A DNA stretch of 64,000 bases from NCBI RefSeq assembly GCF_003367235.1, contig NZ_QRGP01000003.1, positions 248,001 through 312,000 of the forward strand. The letters run 5' to 3'. A program made the translations under genes and the position numbers. This DNA comes from Sphingorhabdus pulchriflava. GTDB lineage: Bacteria > Pseudomonadota > Alphaproteobacteria > Sphingomonadales > Sphingomonadaceae. Below, piece after piece: positions 26,081 through 34,077 of the stretch (within the stretch, counting starts at the first letter, position 1; each line of letters starts with the position of its first letter). Below the pieces are notes generated by a model that did no database searches, was not told the DNA's origin, and saw nothing but the letters and a program-made list of their open reading frames with translations.

Positions 26081-26875
26081 GTGAAGGCAGCGATGCAGGC
26101 ATTGGGCGAACAGTTTCACCGGAAAAGCGTGTGGGCGATTGCCTCGCTCGAACATGGCATAGGCCGGCTGATGCTCGTCTGGGTTGTGGTGGCAGCGGCG
26201 CTTGCGGCGTTGCGTATCGTCTTTGCCGTGACCCCGATTGATGGCGCCGCCGCGCTGATCCAGACGGTGTTGCCCTATGTCTTTGTCGTCGGCGCTCCCG
26301 TAGCCGCCTGCCTGATTGGCGACGCTCTGTTCCCGCGCGGCGCGCTGTATGAACAGCCGCAGATCCGGCTGGCCCGTTATGGCAAATGGAAAGCGGTCGA
26401 TTGCCTGTCGGCGCGCGAACATAAATTATTCGGCCCGACAGGAATGATGGCGTCGCTGGTGATCGGCATGATGCTCAACGTGCCGGTGCGCAGTCTGGAA
26501 TTCCTCGCCGCCGTCCCCGCGATGAACGGCCATGCGCCGTTATGGGGGCAGATGCTGATGGCGGCGATGACGATGGATGTGGTGGTGATGAACTTCCTCT
26601 ACATGCTCGCCTTCATGATGGCGCTGCGCAGCGTCCCTTGGTTCCCGCGCTTTTTGCTGCTGGTCTGGGGCGTGGATGTGACGGCGCAGATCGGGATCGC
26701 GCACTTTGTGGGGAACGCCCCGAATTTGCCAGCGCCGGTGGGCGAAGCGATGGGTGATCTATTAAACGGCAACCTGAAAAAAGTGGCGATCAGCGCGGCG
26801 ATCTGGTTGCCCTATCTGCTGCTGTCGGAAAGGGTTAACCTGACCTATCGCGGGCGGGTGGCGGAGACACACTAG
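26081..26875 (+). CDS. Multi-pass membrane protein of unknown function
   Basis: The product has about five or six hydrophobic segments (roughly residues 22-45, 55-80, 113-130, 145-175, 180-205 and 240-255 of 264) and is an inner-membrane protein. I do not recognise the family. The GTG at 26081 is preceded by AGGGAG at eight bases and is preferred over the in-frame GTG at 26051, which has no ribosome site. Its 3' end overlaps the convergent O-antigen-ligase-like gene by 41 bases, so transcripts from both strands would be complementary there. Confidence 0.7.
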   Translation: MKAAMQALGEQFHRKSVWAIASLEHGIGRLMLVWVVVAAALAALRIVFAVTPIDGAAALIQTVLPYVFVVGAPVAACLIGDALFPRGALYEQPQIRLARYGKWKAVDCLSAREHKLFGPTGMMASLVIGMMLNVPVRSLEFLAAVPAMNGHAPLWGQMLMAAMTMDVVVMNFLYMLAFMMALRSVPWFPRFLLLVWGVDVTAQIGIAHFVGNAPNLPAPVGEAMGDLLNGNLKKVAISAAIWLPYLLLSERVNLTYRGRVAETH

Positions 26876-28097
26876 CCAGCGCGATTGCAACCAACGTCAA
26901 AGGATAAAGATAATATCCGGGCGCATCATAGCCAGCAAAGACCAACATGCCGGTCAGGCACAAAATCGACGGCAGGTTTTTGCGGTCCAGCAAAACAGAG
27001 GTTTTCCAGTTTACCAGCGGAATCAGTGCTATCGGAACTAACAATACTCCCGCCAAGCCTGAAGAGAACAATATCTGCAGTGGCCAATTGTGCGGTTGCT
27101 TCACACCTCTGGATATTTCGGGGCCATTAAACTGAAACTGATCTAGCCCCAAACCGAAGATTGGATGGACTTTCGCCATTTCAAACGTGGCTTTCCAAAT
27201 CGTTGTACGTCCGGACGAAAAACTGTCGGGATCGTTACTTTGACTACCCCAGAAAAAGTTGCCTAAACCATAGTCGGGCGACCCATATGGGATAGGATAG
27301 ACTAACAATATGGCCGCAACCAATGATCCGAAAATCAAACCGGAAATTCGCAGACGTGAACCCTTTGCCAATGCGATCACAACCATCGCGACAACGGTCA
27401 TAGCCACGGCAGCACCGCGTGAACCTGTCCACAAAGCAGAACCCCATGCACCAACGGTCAAGAGAATGAAGGCAAGCACAACATGGCTACGGCTTTGGCT
27501 GTTCACCGCTAACGCTGCACCGCTACAAAACGCTGCTAGCGACAAAAAGCCGACGCTGCGGACATTGGCCATCCCCGGGACGGCAACCCCCGCCCAATCA
27601 TCCACCGGAGGCCAACGATAAGCCAAGGTCGCTGCCCAAAGCCCGAGATAGAGCAGCACACCAATGCCCAAGGCCGACCAATTGGCTGAGACAAACCGCG
27701 ATCCCCAAAGTCGCACCATGTATCGAAAAGCGAGGAAAAACAGGATCAGCAGCGCTATTTGAAGAATACCGATTATGGCTCTGGCTTTATCCGGGGCAAC
27801 GGCAAGGCACGTCCAGATTGAAATCCCCAGCAGCCCATAAATTGCCATGCGTGACAATTTGGGGAGCGTGCGCCATTCCGAGAAAATGGACAAACCTGCC
27901 GCCAATGCAATGGTCAGGCAGACAATATGGAAAAACGAAACTTGAAATGAAAAGCCTCTGACCGCGGCGCTGAAAGGGGTTAGAGAACCAGCGAGATCCC
28001 ATGGCATAATGGCCATGAGCAAAGGCAAAAGGCCGATGGCGAACAGGGCACTCTTTTGGTGCCAACCCGCATGGGCGCCATTTTGACTTGTTGACAT
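26835..28097 (-). CDS. O-antigen ligase / Wzy-like polymerase family membrane protein
   Basis: This 420-residue protein has 10-12 hydrophobic segments and one larger periplasmic loop containing GLGLDQFQFNGPEISRGVKQPHNWPLQILFSSGLAG, which matches the Wzy_C/WaaL signature (a His-Asn before the next helix). Such enzymes join or polymerise undecaprenyl-linked glycans in the periplasm. Sphingomonads usually carry glycosphingolipids in place of LPS, so the acceptor may be a capsule, an exopolysaccharide or a sphingolipid glycan. AAAGGGG precedes the ATG. It is divergent from the PAP2-type gene, and no glycosyltransferases lie beside it. Confidence 0.8.
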   Translation of the reverse strand: MSTSQNGAHAGWHQKSALFAIGLLPLLMAIMPWDLAGSLTPFSAAVRGFSFQVSFFHIVCLTIALAAGLSIFSEWRTLPKLSRMAIYGLLGISIWTCLAVAPDKARAIIGILQIALLILFFLAFRYMVRLWGSRFVSANWSALGIGVLLYLGLWAATLAYRWPPVDDWAGVAVPGMANVRSVGFLSLAAFCSGAALAVNSQSRSHVVLAFILLTVGAWGSALWTGSRGAAVAMTVVAMVVIALAKGSRLRISGLIFGSLVAAILLVYPIPYGSPDYGLGNFFWGSQSNDPDSFSSGRTTIWKATFEMAKVHPIFGLGLDQFQFNGPEISRGVKQPHNWPLQILFSSGLAGVLLVPIALIPLVNWKTSVLLDRKNLPSILCLTGMLVFAGYDAPGYYLYPLTLVAIALASVSPPPARDRSG

Positions 28098-28233
28098 TTT
28101 GCCCCTTTCCCCTGCAGTTCGGCATCGAACCTAGGGGAAGGGTATAACAATAGCGGCCGATCGGACAAAATGGGTTAACCTTCACATCGGCTGGCGACGA
28201 AATCGTCTGGCTATCGGTGTTAGCATCACCATT

Positions 28234-29211
28234 GTGATACTGACTGTTATTTTTGGTCTATATTCGGGGTTCCGTCCAATCTCGCCGCAGGGCATTATCG
28301 CCAACCTGTTTTTTCAAGGCACTGGCGTTTTGGCCATTTCGATGGCGGCTTTGCTGATTGGACTCGCCGTCCACCGTCCTCCATCGCCCTTTGATTTTGT
28401 CAGAACTCACCCGTTTATTCGACATAAGTCGAGGAGACTGGTGCAGGCGATCCCGATTTTGATCGCTGTGTCCGTATTTCTTCCTGCTTTTTCGGCGATG
28501 AAAAGCCAGGTTGGAACGCTCTATCCCTATGATTGGGATCCATTCTTCATCGAACTCGACGTCGCAATTCACGGCACTGATCCATGGCGGATGTTACAGC
28601 CTTTTATCGGCTACCCGTTCATAACATTCCTGATCGCCATGGCATACCAGATTTGGATCTTGCTGCTTTACATCATGATGCCGCTGCTGTGCATCTGGAT
28701 GAGATCCAGAACTTTGGCGAGTCAGGTTCTTACTAGCTATTTTTTGTGTTGGTTCGTCATTGGCGGCCTGTTTGCCAATCTTTTTGCATCGGTTGGCCCC
28801 TGTTTTGTCGAACCTTTTTTCGGCGACAGGCACTTTGTTCCTTTGATGGAATATCTGAATGCCGCCAATGCCCAGTACCCGCTAATGTTTCTGGATGTTC
28901 AAGCATCCTTGATTGAGTGGCAGCAAAAGGGTGAAAGTGAATTGGGCCGGGGAATATCTGCCATGCCGTCGATGCATGTCAGTGTCGCGTTACTGTTCTT
29001 TCTGGCTACGCGAAAATTGTCACAGGCGGCGGGTTGGTTCTTCGGCGCGTTCTTCCTGATCATCCTGATAGGTTCGGTGCATACCGGTTATCATTATGCG
29101 GTGGATGGATATGCTTCCATCATCCTGACTTTGGCGATTTGGTTTGGTGTCGGGTGGTTCGTCCGTCGTCGCATCGGACGAACGAAATATGCCGCAAACC
29201 GGGGCAGATGA
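28234..29211 (+). CDS. PAP2 superfamily (AUR1/inositolphosphotransferase-like) membrane enzyme
   Basis: The 325-residue protein has about six or more membrane segments. The catalytic PAP2 motifs are S246-M-H248 (in MPSMHVSV) and H283-TGY-H287-AV-D291. The first PAP2 motif (KX6RP) is missing, as in the PAP2_3 subgroup that includes fungal inositol phosphorylceramide synthase and sphingomyelin-synthase-like enzymes. A phosphate-group transferase or phosphatase acting on a lipid at the periplasmic face is likely. GTG at 28234 is the first usable start after an in-frame stop at 28126; no strong ribosome site precedes it, so the start is uncertain. Confidence 0.78.
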   Translation: MILTVIFGLYSGFRPISPQGIIANLFFQGTGVLAISMAALLIGLAVHRPPSPFDFVRTHPFIRHKSRRLVQAIPILIAVSVFLPAFSAMKSQVGTLYPYDWDPFFIELDVAIHGTDPWRMLQPFIGYPFITFLIAMAYQIWILLLYIMMPLLCIWMRSRTLASQVLTSYFLCWFVIGGLFANLFASVGPCFVEPFFGDRHFVPLMEYLNAANAQYPLMFLDVQASLIEWQQKGESELGRGISAMPSMHVSVALLFFLATRKLSQAAGWFFGAFFLIILIGSVHTGYHYAVDGYASIILTLAIWFGVGWFVRRRIGRTKYAANRGR

Positions 29212-29300
29212 TCCCGAAATATCTATAGTTATAGAACTTTAGTAACATATTGTGATTCGGTGCTTTTTTCTGGGACGAAAGTTGTAAAAATACCGCATGG

Positions 29301-29315
29301 TTAACAAAAAATTAA
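29301..29315 (+). promoter_or_regulatory. CtrA-type binding site
   Basis: TTAACAAAAAATTAA is a perfect TTAA-N7-TTAA site, the recognition sequence of the alphaproteobacterial cell-cycle regulator CtrA. A second copy with one mismatch (TTAA-N7-TAAA) lies at 29328-29342, 27 bases downstream. CtrA controls pilA in Caulobacter, and sphingomonads have a CtrA orthologue; binding here is an inference. Confidence 0.6.
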
Positions 29316-29480
29316 AATAAGATATTGTTAAAAAAGCGTAAATTTTAGCTGTTGACCATTGGGGGCGATTCACGGGATTGTTGGGGCATCAAGGGTGGAC
29401 CATAGCGAATGGGCCGGCGCGATGCTGGCAATAATATAACAGGGTCGCGACGGTTCAGACACTACCCTCCTTGATCCTCT

Positions 29481-29498
29481 TAATCCGGGATAATCCGG
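29481..29498 (+). repeat. Tandem TAATCCGG operator-like repeat
   Basis: TAATCCGG occurs at 29481-29488 and again at 29491-29498, a ten-base period that places both copies on the same face of the helix. It lies 41-58 bases before the flp ATG, so it is in the leader if the promoter is near 29340 and could be a regulator site otherwise. Confidence 0.35.
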
Positions 29499-29538
29499 AA
29501 AAGGGGGACTCTCATATCTATGAATAAGGGGTAGTATT

Positions 29539-29721
29539 ATGCGTAATTTTGTAACTTCGTTCCTGCGTGACGACAGCGGCGCTTCGGCAGCTGAATATGC
29601 TCTGATCCTTGCCATCGTAGGCACCGGTATTGCGCTTGCTGCGTTCAATCTTGGTGGCGCTATCAAGGGCGCAATGTCGAGCGCTGAAAAGTGCATCGAA
29701 AACAAGAACGGTACTTGCTGA
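29539..29721 (+). CDS. flp: Flp-type (type IVb) major pilin
   Basis: The 60-residue prepilin has a short basic leader ending at Gly14, followed by A15-S-A-A-E19-Y20, the Tad pilin motif in which Glu and Tyr occupy +5 and +6. Cleavage by CpaA would give a 46-residue pilin with a hydrophobic core (residues 20-42). The C-terminal part has two cysteines (C52 and C60) that might form a disulfide loop, which is not universal in Flp pilins. A clear AAGGGG ribosome site stands before the ATG. It heads the whole pilus operon and is followed by a hairpin. Confidence 0.95.
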   Translation: MRNFVTSFLRDDSGASAAEYALILAIVGTGIALAAFNLGGAIKGAMSSAEKCIENKNGTC

Positions 29722-29732
29722 TAATTAATACG

Positions 29733-29759
29733 CCGCCCGTTGCCAATCGCGACGGGCGG
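29733..29759 (+). terminator. Attenuator hairpin between flp and cpaB
   Basis: CCGCCCGT (29733-29740) pairs perfectly with ACGGGCGG (29752-29759) around an eleven-base loop, 11 bases after the flp stop and followed only by TTAT. The short T-run suggests partial termination, so flp mRNA would be more abundant than the rest of the operon, and the hairpin may also protect its 3' end. Confidence 0.6.
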
Positions 29760-29811
29760 TTATCAAGATTCAAATTTACTTAAAGATTGCACTGACGACC
29801 GAGGGGGATCG

Positions 29812-30762
29812 ATGTTCGCAAACCGCAATATCATTGTCATCGCGATTGCGGCCGTGTTGGGCATCGCAGCGGTAATTCTGGCTAACAGCTACTTGTCGGG
29901 CGTTGAGGAAGGTCAGGTAAAAGCTGCCGAAGAAAACCGTCTCGTGCAGATCGCTGTTGCACGCGTGCCCATGGAATATGGCACAGCTCTTACTACCGAA
30001 AATATCCGCATGGTCAGCTGGCCTGCAACCTCTGTACCCGCAGGGGCATTCCAATCCACCAAAGCGCTTCTCGGCGGAGAGGCTCGTGTTGCCCTTCGCC
30101 CGATTGAGGCGGGTGAACCCATTCTTCCCGGAAAAGTCACAGGCCCCGGTGGCCGAGCCAGCATTTCGGCGCTGATTGATCCGGATATGCGCGCCGTCGC
30201 GGTGCGCATCAACGATGTCGCCGGTGTTGCCGGTTTTGTCCTTCCCAATGACGCGGTCGACGTGTTGTTGACCCGTACTCCCAAAACCGAAGCCGAGGGT
30301 CAGGTCGATCCGATCACCGATGTGCTGCTGCAAAATGTACGCGTCATCGCGATCGACCAGGGTGCGGATGAAAAGAAAAACGAACCTGCTGTCGGCAAAA
30401 CAGCAACTTTGCTCGTCGATCAACAGGGTGCGCAGAAACTGGCACTGGCCGGGCAGGTCGGCAGCTTGTCACTCGCGCTGCGCAACGCCGTCAATCAGGA
30501 TGTCTTCATGGCGCAAACCGTCGGCACCCGCGATCTGGGCCAGGGCAGCGTTTCGCCCAGCTTCTACAATGCGCCGCGCAGCAGCGGCTCGACCATGGCA
30601 GCCAGCCCTTATCCCATCCCTGCGATGCAGGCGGCGATGACGGGTACGGCGCGCGGCCCGGCGGCACCCGCGCGGCCAAAGCCCAAAAACAGCGTGGCTG
30701 TGGAAATTGTCCGCGGCACCGCCAGCTCTTCATACGACGTTTCGCGCCACAGGGGGTATTGA
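29812..30762 (+). CDS. cpaB: Flp pilus assembly protein CpaB
   Basis: The 316-residue protein begins with a signal anchor (NIIVIAIAAVLGIAAVILANSYL), then a SAF domain (roughly residues 50-115, with VPMEYGTALTTENIRMVSWP) and a RcpC/CpaB domain (DPDMRAVAVRINDVAGVAGFVLPNDAVDVLLTR). It is the periplasmic component that links the inner-membrane platform to the CpaC secretin. The ATG at 29812 is preceded by GAGGGGGATC; the open frame upstream has no site. The C-terminal 60 residues are Pro/Ala/Lys-rich. It follows the pilin attenuator and precedes cpaC by four bases. Confidence 0.93.
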   Translation: MFANRNIIVIAIAAVLGIAAVILANSYLSGVEEGQVKAAEENRLVQIAVARVPMEYGTALTTENIRMVSWPATSVPAGAFQSTKALLGGEARVALRPIEAGEPILPGKVTGPGGRASISALIDPDMRAVAVRINDVAGVAGFVLPNDAVDVLLTRTPKTEAEGQVDPITDVLLQNVRVIAIDQGADEKKNEPAVGKTATLLVDQQGAQKLALAGQVGSLSLALRNAVNQDVFMAQTVGTRDLGQGSVSPSFYNAPRSSGSTMAASPYPIPAMQAAMTGTARGPAAPARPKPKNSVAVEIVRGTASSSYDVSRHRGY

Positions 30763-30766
30763 GCGC

Positions 30767-32218
30767 ATGGCACATACAGCTTTCAAGATTGGCGTAGCGC
30801 TCGCGCTGGCGCTGACCACCGCCCCCGCGGCGCTTGCACAGGGTTTTCACAGCTCGTCCGACGCCGGCCTGCATGCCGGGCAACTCGACGTGCCGCTGAA
30901 CAAAAGCCAGGTGCTGACGGTCGACCGTCCGTTCGGCAAGGCGATGGTGGGCAATGAAGAAATCGCCGACATCATGCCGATCACCAACCGGTCGCTTTAC
31001 GTCCTTGGCAAGAAAATGGGCACCACCAGCCTGACCGTCTATGACACCAACAATAATGTCATTTCGGTGGTTGATGTCGCGGTCGGCCCCGACATTGTTT
31101 CGCTGCGCCGGCAATTGTCCGAGCTGATCCCCGGCGAAACCATCGGCGCGCGGATTTCGAACGACGCCATCGTGCTGACGGGTATCGTCTCCAACGGCCC
31201 CGCCATCGACCGCGCGGTGCAACTGGCGCAGACCTATGCAGGCGACAAGGTCGTCAACATGATGTCGGTGGGTGCCAGCCAGCAGGTGATGCTGGAAGTG
31301 CGGTTCTCCGAAATTTCGCGCCAGACGGGCAAGCAGATCGGCCTTTCGGGCTTTGGCTTCAGCGACGGTGGTTCATTTGGTGCAGCCGTGGGCAATGGAG
31401 CCGGTCTGGTTCCCGATGCGGGCGGCGCGGGCGTGTTGCGCCTCGATTCCATTACCGGCAGCTTTGGCGTGTTCCGCAAGGCATTCGATATAGCGGGCCT
31501 CAACATCGACGCTGTGCTCGATGCGCTCGAACGCAAAGGGCTGGTCAAGACATTGGCCGAACCGACTTTGATCGCGCTGTCGGGCGAAACCGCATCCTTC
31601 CTGGCCGGTGGTGAATTCCCGGTTCCAGTCGCGCAGAACAATAGCAGCGGCGGCGGTGGTGGCGGCAACAGCGGTGGCATCACCATCGAGTTCAAACCCT
31701 TTGGCGTCAGTCTGGCCTTCACCCCCACGGTGCTCGCCGATGGCGTGATTAACCTGGCGGTCGAACCGGAGGTCAGCTCGATTGACCCGACCGCGTCGAT
31801 CACCGTCAACGGCCTCGTCATTCCGGGCTTGCAAACCCGGCGTGCGAACACCGTGCTCGAACTGCGCGATGGGGAAAGCTTTGCCTTGGCCGGTTTGATC
31901 CGCAAGGATTTCCAGACCACGGTGCGGCAGGTGCCGATATTGGGTTCGATCCCGATTATCGGCTCGCTCTTCCGCTCCTCCGGTTTCCAAAAGGGCGAAA
32001 CCGAACTGGTCATCGTCGTCACCCCGCGCATTGTGCAGCCGGTGAAGGCCGACCAGATAAAATTGCCGACCGATCGGGTGCAAAACCCGAACGAACTCGA
32101 CCTTTTCCTGATGGGACGGACCGATAAGGCCACGGGCATCAATCCGCTTGATCCCGACGCGAAACCGCCCGAGGCCCCGAAAACCCCCAAAGCGGAAGGC
32201 GCTGACTATGACTATTGA
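30767..32218 (+). CDS. cpaC: Type II/IV-family secretin CpaC (RcpA) of the Tad pilus
   Basis: The 483-residue protein is the outer-membrane channel of the pilus. It has a signal peptide cleaved near ALA-QG, an N0-like domain (LDVPLNKSQVLTVDRPFGKAMVGNEEIADI), a BON-type segment and the secretin core with PVPVAQNNS-type gate residues, a Gly/Ser stretch and the closing VPILGSIPIIGSLFRS motif. The start at 30767 is preceded by CAGGGGG. The last 40 residues form a Pro/Lys-rich tail. The following small lipoprotein, whose frame overlaps its end, may act as its pilotin. Confidence 0.94.
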   Translation: MAHTAFKIGVALALALTTAPAALAQGFHSSSDAGLHAGQLDVPLNKSQVLTVDRPFGKAMVGNEEIADIMPITNRSLYVLGKKMGTTSLTVYDTNNNVISVVDVAVGPDIVSLRRQLSELIPGETIGARISNDAIVLTGIVSNGPAIDRAVQLAQTYAGDKVVNMMSVGASQQVMLEVRFSEISRQTGKQIGLSGFGFSDGGSFGAAVGNGAGLVPDAGGAGVLRLDSITGSFGVFRKAFDIAGLNIDAVLDALERKGLVKTLAEPTLIALSGETASFLAGGEFPVPVAQNNSSGGGGGGNSGGITIEFKPFGVSLAFTPTVLADGVINLAVEPEVSSIDPTASITVNGLVIPGLQTRRANTVLELRDGESFALAGLIRKDFQTTVRQVPILGSIPIIGSLFRSSGFQKGETELVIVVTPRIVQPVKADQIKLPTDRVQNPNELDLFLMGRTDKATGINPLDPDAKPPEAPKTPKAEGADYDY

Positions 32219-32504
32219 TCGCGCAAAAATGCTCTGCTCTGTGCTGGCTCTCGGGCTGCTCTCGAGCTGCACAGCCAATGATCCGGGCATGGGTGACGCC
32301 GTGCGGTCCAATTATGCCGCGCAAATCGTCAACCCCGAACCTGAATATGCCGAGCCCATGCCCGCCAATGCCGACCAGACGGCAGCCGCGCAGGAACGCT
32401 ATCGCAAGGGAACGGTGAAGAAGCCGGTCGGTGTGAAGACGACGACAGGTGGCTCGGGAAGCGGCGGTGGCGGCGGCTCTTCGGGCTCTTCGGGCGGCAA
32501 TTGA
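32208..32504 (+). CDS. Small Tad-cluster lipoprotein in the CpaD position
   Basis: This 98-residue lipoprotein has a signal peptide with a lipobox LLSSC (about residues 17-21), a short conserved-looking middle (AAQIVNPEPEYAEPMPANADQTAAAQERYRKGTVKKP) and a tail made almost only of Gly and Ser. It overlaps the cpaC stop by 11 bases and occupies the place of cpaD in other alphaproteobacteria. It is about half the length of classical CpaD and lacks recognisable similarity to it beyond the lipobox, so a pilotin-like role for the CpaC secretin is an inference. Confidence 0.7.
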   Translation: MTIDRAKMLCSVLALGLLSSCTANDPGMGDAVRSNYAAQIVNPEPEYAEPMPANADQTAAAQERYRKGTVKKPVGVKTTTGGSGSGGGGGSSGSSGGN

Positions 32505-32528
32505 GCTGAAAGCGAAAGGAGTGATTTC

Positions 32529-34070
32529 GTGTCTTTGTCAGGGTTCAGAAGGTTCAGCCAAGACCAGGGTGCCGCCGTTGCACCAACGGTAGCGCTCGCT
32601 CTATTCGCCCTAATCGGCATGGGGGGGCTAGCATTCGACTTCGCCCGCATGGCCAATCTCGACACCGAATTGCAAACCGCCGCCGACCAGGCCGCACTCG
32701 CCGCCGCCAGCCAACTTGACGGAATAGCCGGAGCGCGTGCTCGCGCAACTTCTGCTGCCAACGCGCTTATTTCCAACCCGACCCGCTTCGCCAATGATGG
32801 AGATACTGCAGCGGTCGGGATCGCCAGCGTGACCTATTATGTCGACAAGGCCGGAACTACCGTAGCGACCAGCGATACCGACGCGAATTTTGTCGATGTA
32901 ACTGTCGAAACCCGCACCGCCAATTTCGCACTCACGCCTATTGTCGACGCAATCAGTGCGGATATGAGCGCATCTGCCTTTGCAGGAGTCGGCAGTGCCA
33001 TCTGTGGTGTTGTACCGTTCTTTATCTGCAATCCGACAGAACCTTCGGACAATGACGATAATTATTATCCGGTGGGCGTGGAAACAGGCGTCGGGATTGT
33101 GATGGCGGAAGGCGGCACAAGCTGGGGGCCGGGCAATTTCGGTTTCCTCGAGCAATTGGGCACGGGTGCGAACAACGCGGCGGAGGCTCTGGCTTCAAAC
33201 GCGCTGTTCGGCAGCTGCTCTGCAACTGAAACTGCGACGACCCAAACCGGCAATATCTTGAATGCCGTCCGGGATTCGCTGAACATGCGTTTCGACTATG
33301 CCGCAGCCAATAATGCGACCTGCAAGTCGCCACCTTGTTCGCCATCGAACAATTCCATCAAGGACCTTGTCCGTCCTAGCAACAATTGCAGCTGGCAGGA
33401 AAACCCGGCTACTCTGGCAAACTACCAAAGCAAGCGGTATCGCCCGAATAGTAATGCTGCGCTCGATAGTTCGATAACACCGGAAATCATGGGTCATCCT
33501 CGTGACATGTGTCATGCTTATAGTGCCACAACCTATGCATGTGCATATGGGCGGATAGGTGACGGTATGTGGGACAGGGCGGCATATTTTCGTTCCAACC
33601 ACCCCGGGGTTAACTGGCAGACCGAAACTGGACTTGGGCCGAATGTTACCCGCTATCAGACCTATTTGTGGGAAGCTGCTGACGCTTCGCGGCGCGGCTC
33701 AAAATCTGTCGGAACGCTGGCCTCGTATGGCACACCGCAGGCAGGCCGTTGCGCTGCGCCCGGACTAGATCCAGACCCGGCTGGAATTGACCGCCGCCGC
33801 ATCACGGCTGCCGTAGTCAACTGCGGAAGTGTTGACAAATCGATCGGCCTGAACGGCAAGAAAACCATACCCGTTGCCGGCTTTATCGACGTATTCTTGG
33901 TCGAACCGAGTCTAAAGCGGACACGATGCTCCGCCAAGGATAAGGATTGTGACGACGTCTACACCACGGCGAACGATATTTATGTCGAAGCCATCGGCGC
34001 GGCTGGTTCTGGAGAAGGCGGCTCGGTAGCCCAGATTTCCCGCCGCGATGTTCCGAGGCTGATCCGGTAA
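32529..34070 (+). CDS. TadG-like pilus assembly protein
   Basis: The 513-residue protein has an N-terminal membrane anchor preceded by a charged leader: FRRFSQDQGAAVAPTVALALFALIGMGGLAFDFARM matches the TadE/TadG signature, and the QTAADQAALAAASQL stretch after it is typical of TadG. The large remainder (residues 130-490) is a Cys-containing extracytoplasmic region without a von Willebrand domain that I can identify. The GTG start is supported by AAAGGAG ten bases upstream. It precedes two further TadE-like genes and is part of the pilus operon. Confidence 0.83.
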   Translation: MSLSGFRRFSQDQGAAVAPTVALALFALIGMGGLAFDFARMANLDTELQTAADQAALAAASQLDGIAGARARATSAANALISNPTRFANDGDTAAVGIASVTYYVDKAGTTVATSDTDANFVDVTVETRTANFALTPIVDAISADMSASAFAGVGSAICGVVPFFICNPTEPSDNDDNYYPVGVETGVGIVMAEGGTSWGPGNFGFLEQLGTGANNAAEALASNALFGSCSATETATTQTGNILNAVRDSLNMRFDYAAANNATCKSPPCSPSNNSIKDLVRPSNNCSWQENPATLANYQSKRYRPNSNAALDSSITPEIMGHPRDMCHAYSATTYACAYGRIGDGMWDRAAYFRSNHPGVNWQTETGLGPNVTRYQTYLWEAADASRRGSKSVGTLASYGTPQAGRCAAPGLDPDPAGIDRRRITAAVVNCGSVDKSIGLNGKKTIPVAGFIDVFLVEPSLKRTRCSAKDKDCDDVYTTANDIYVEAIGAAGSGEGGSVAQISRRDVPRLIR

Positions 34071-34077
34071 CGGCGCC

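Larger units (their letters stand above)
29212..29538 (+). promoter_or_regulatory. Promoter and leader region of the flp/tad pilus operon
   Basis: This 327-bp AT-rich stretch holds no gene. It contains a perfect CtrA-type site and a second near match (29301-29342), a possible -10 TAAATT at 29339, two tandem copies of TAATCCGG one helical turn apart (29481-29498), and a leader ACTACCC (29461-29467) that can pair with the flp ribosome site. The SD AAGGGG is at 29526-29531, seven bases before the flp ATG. Transcription probably starts near 29350, giving an unusually long leader. Confidence 0.6.
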
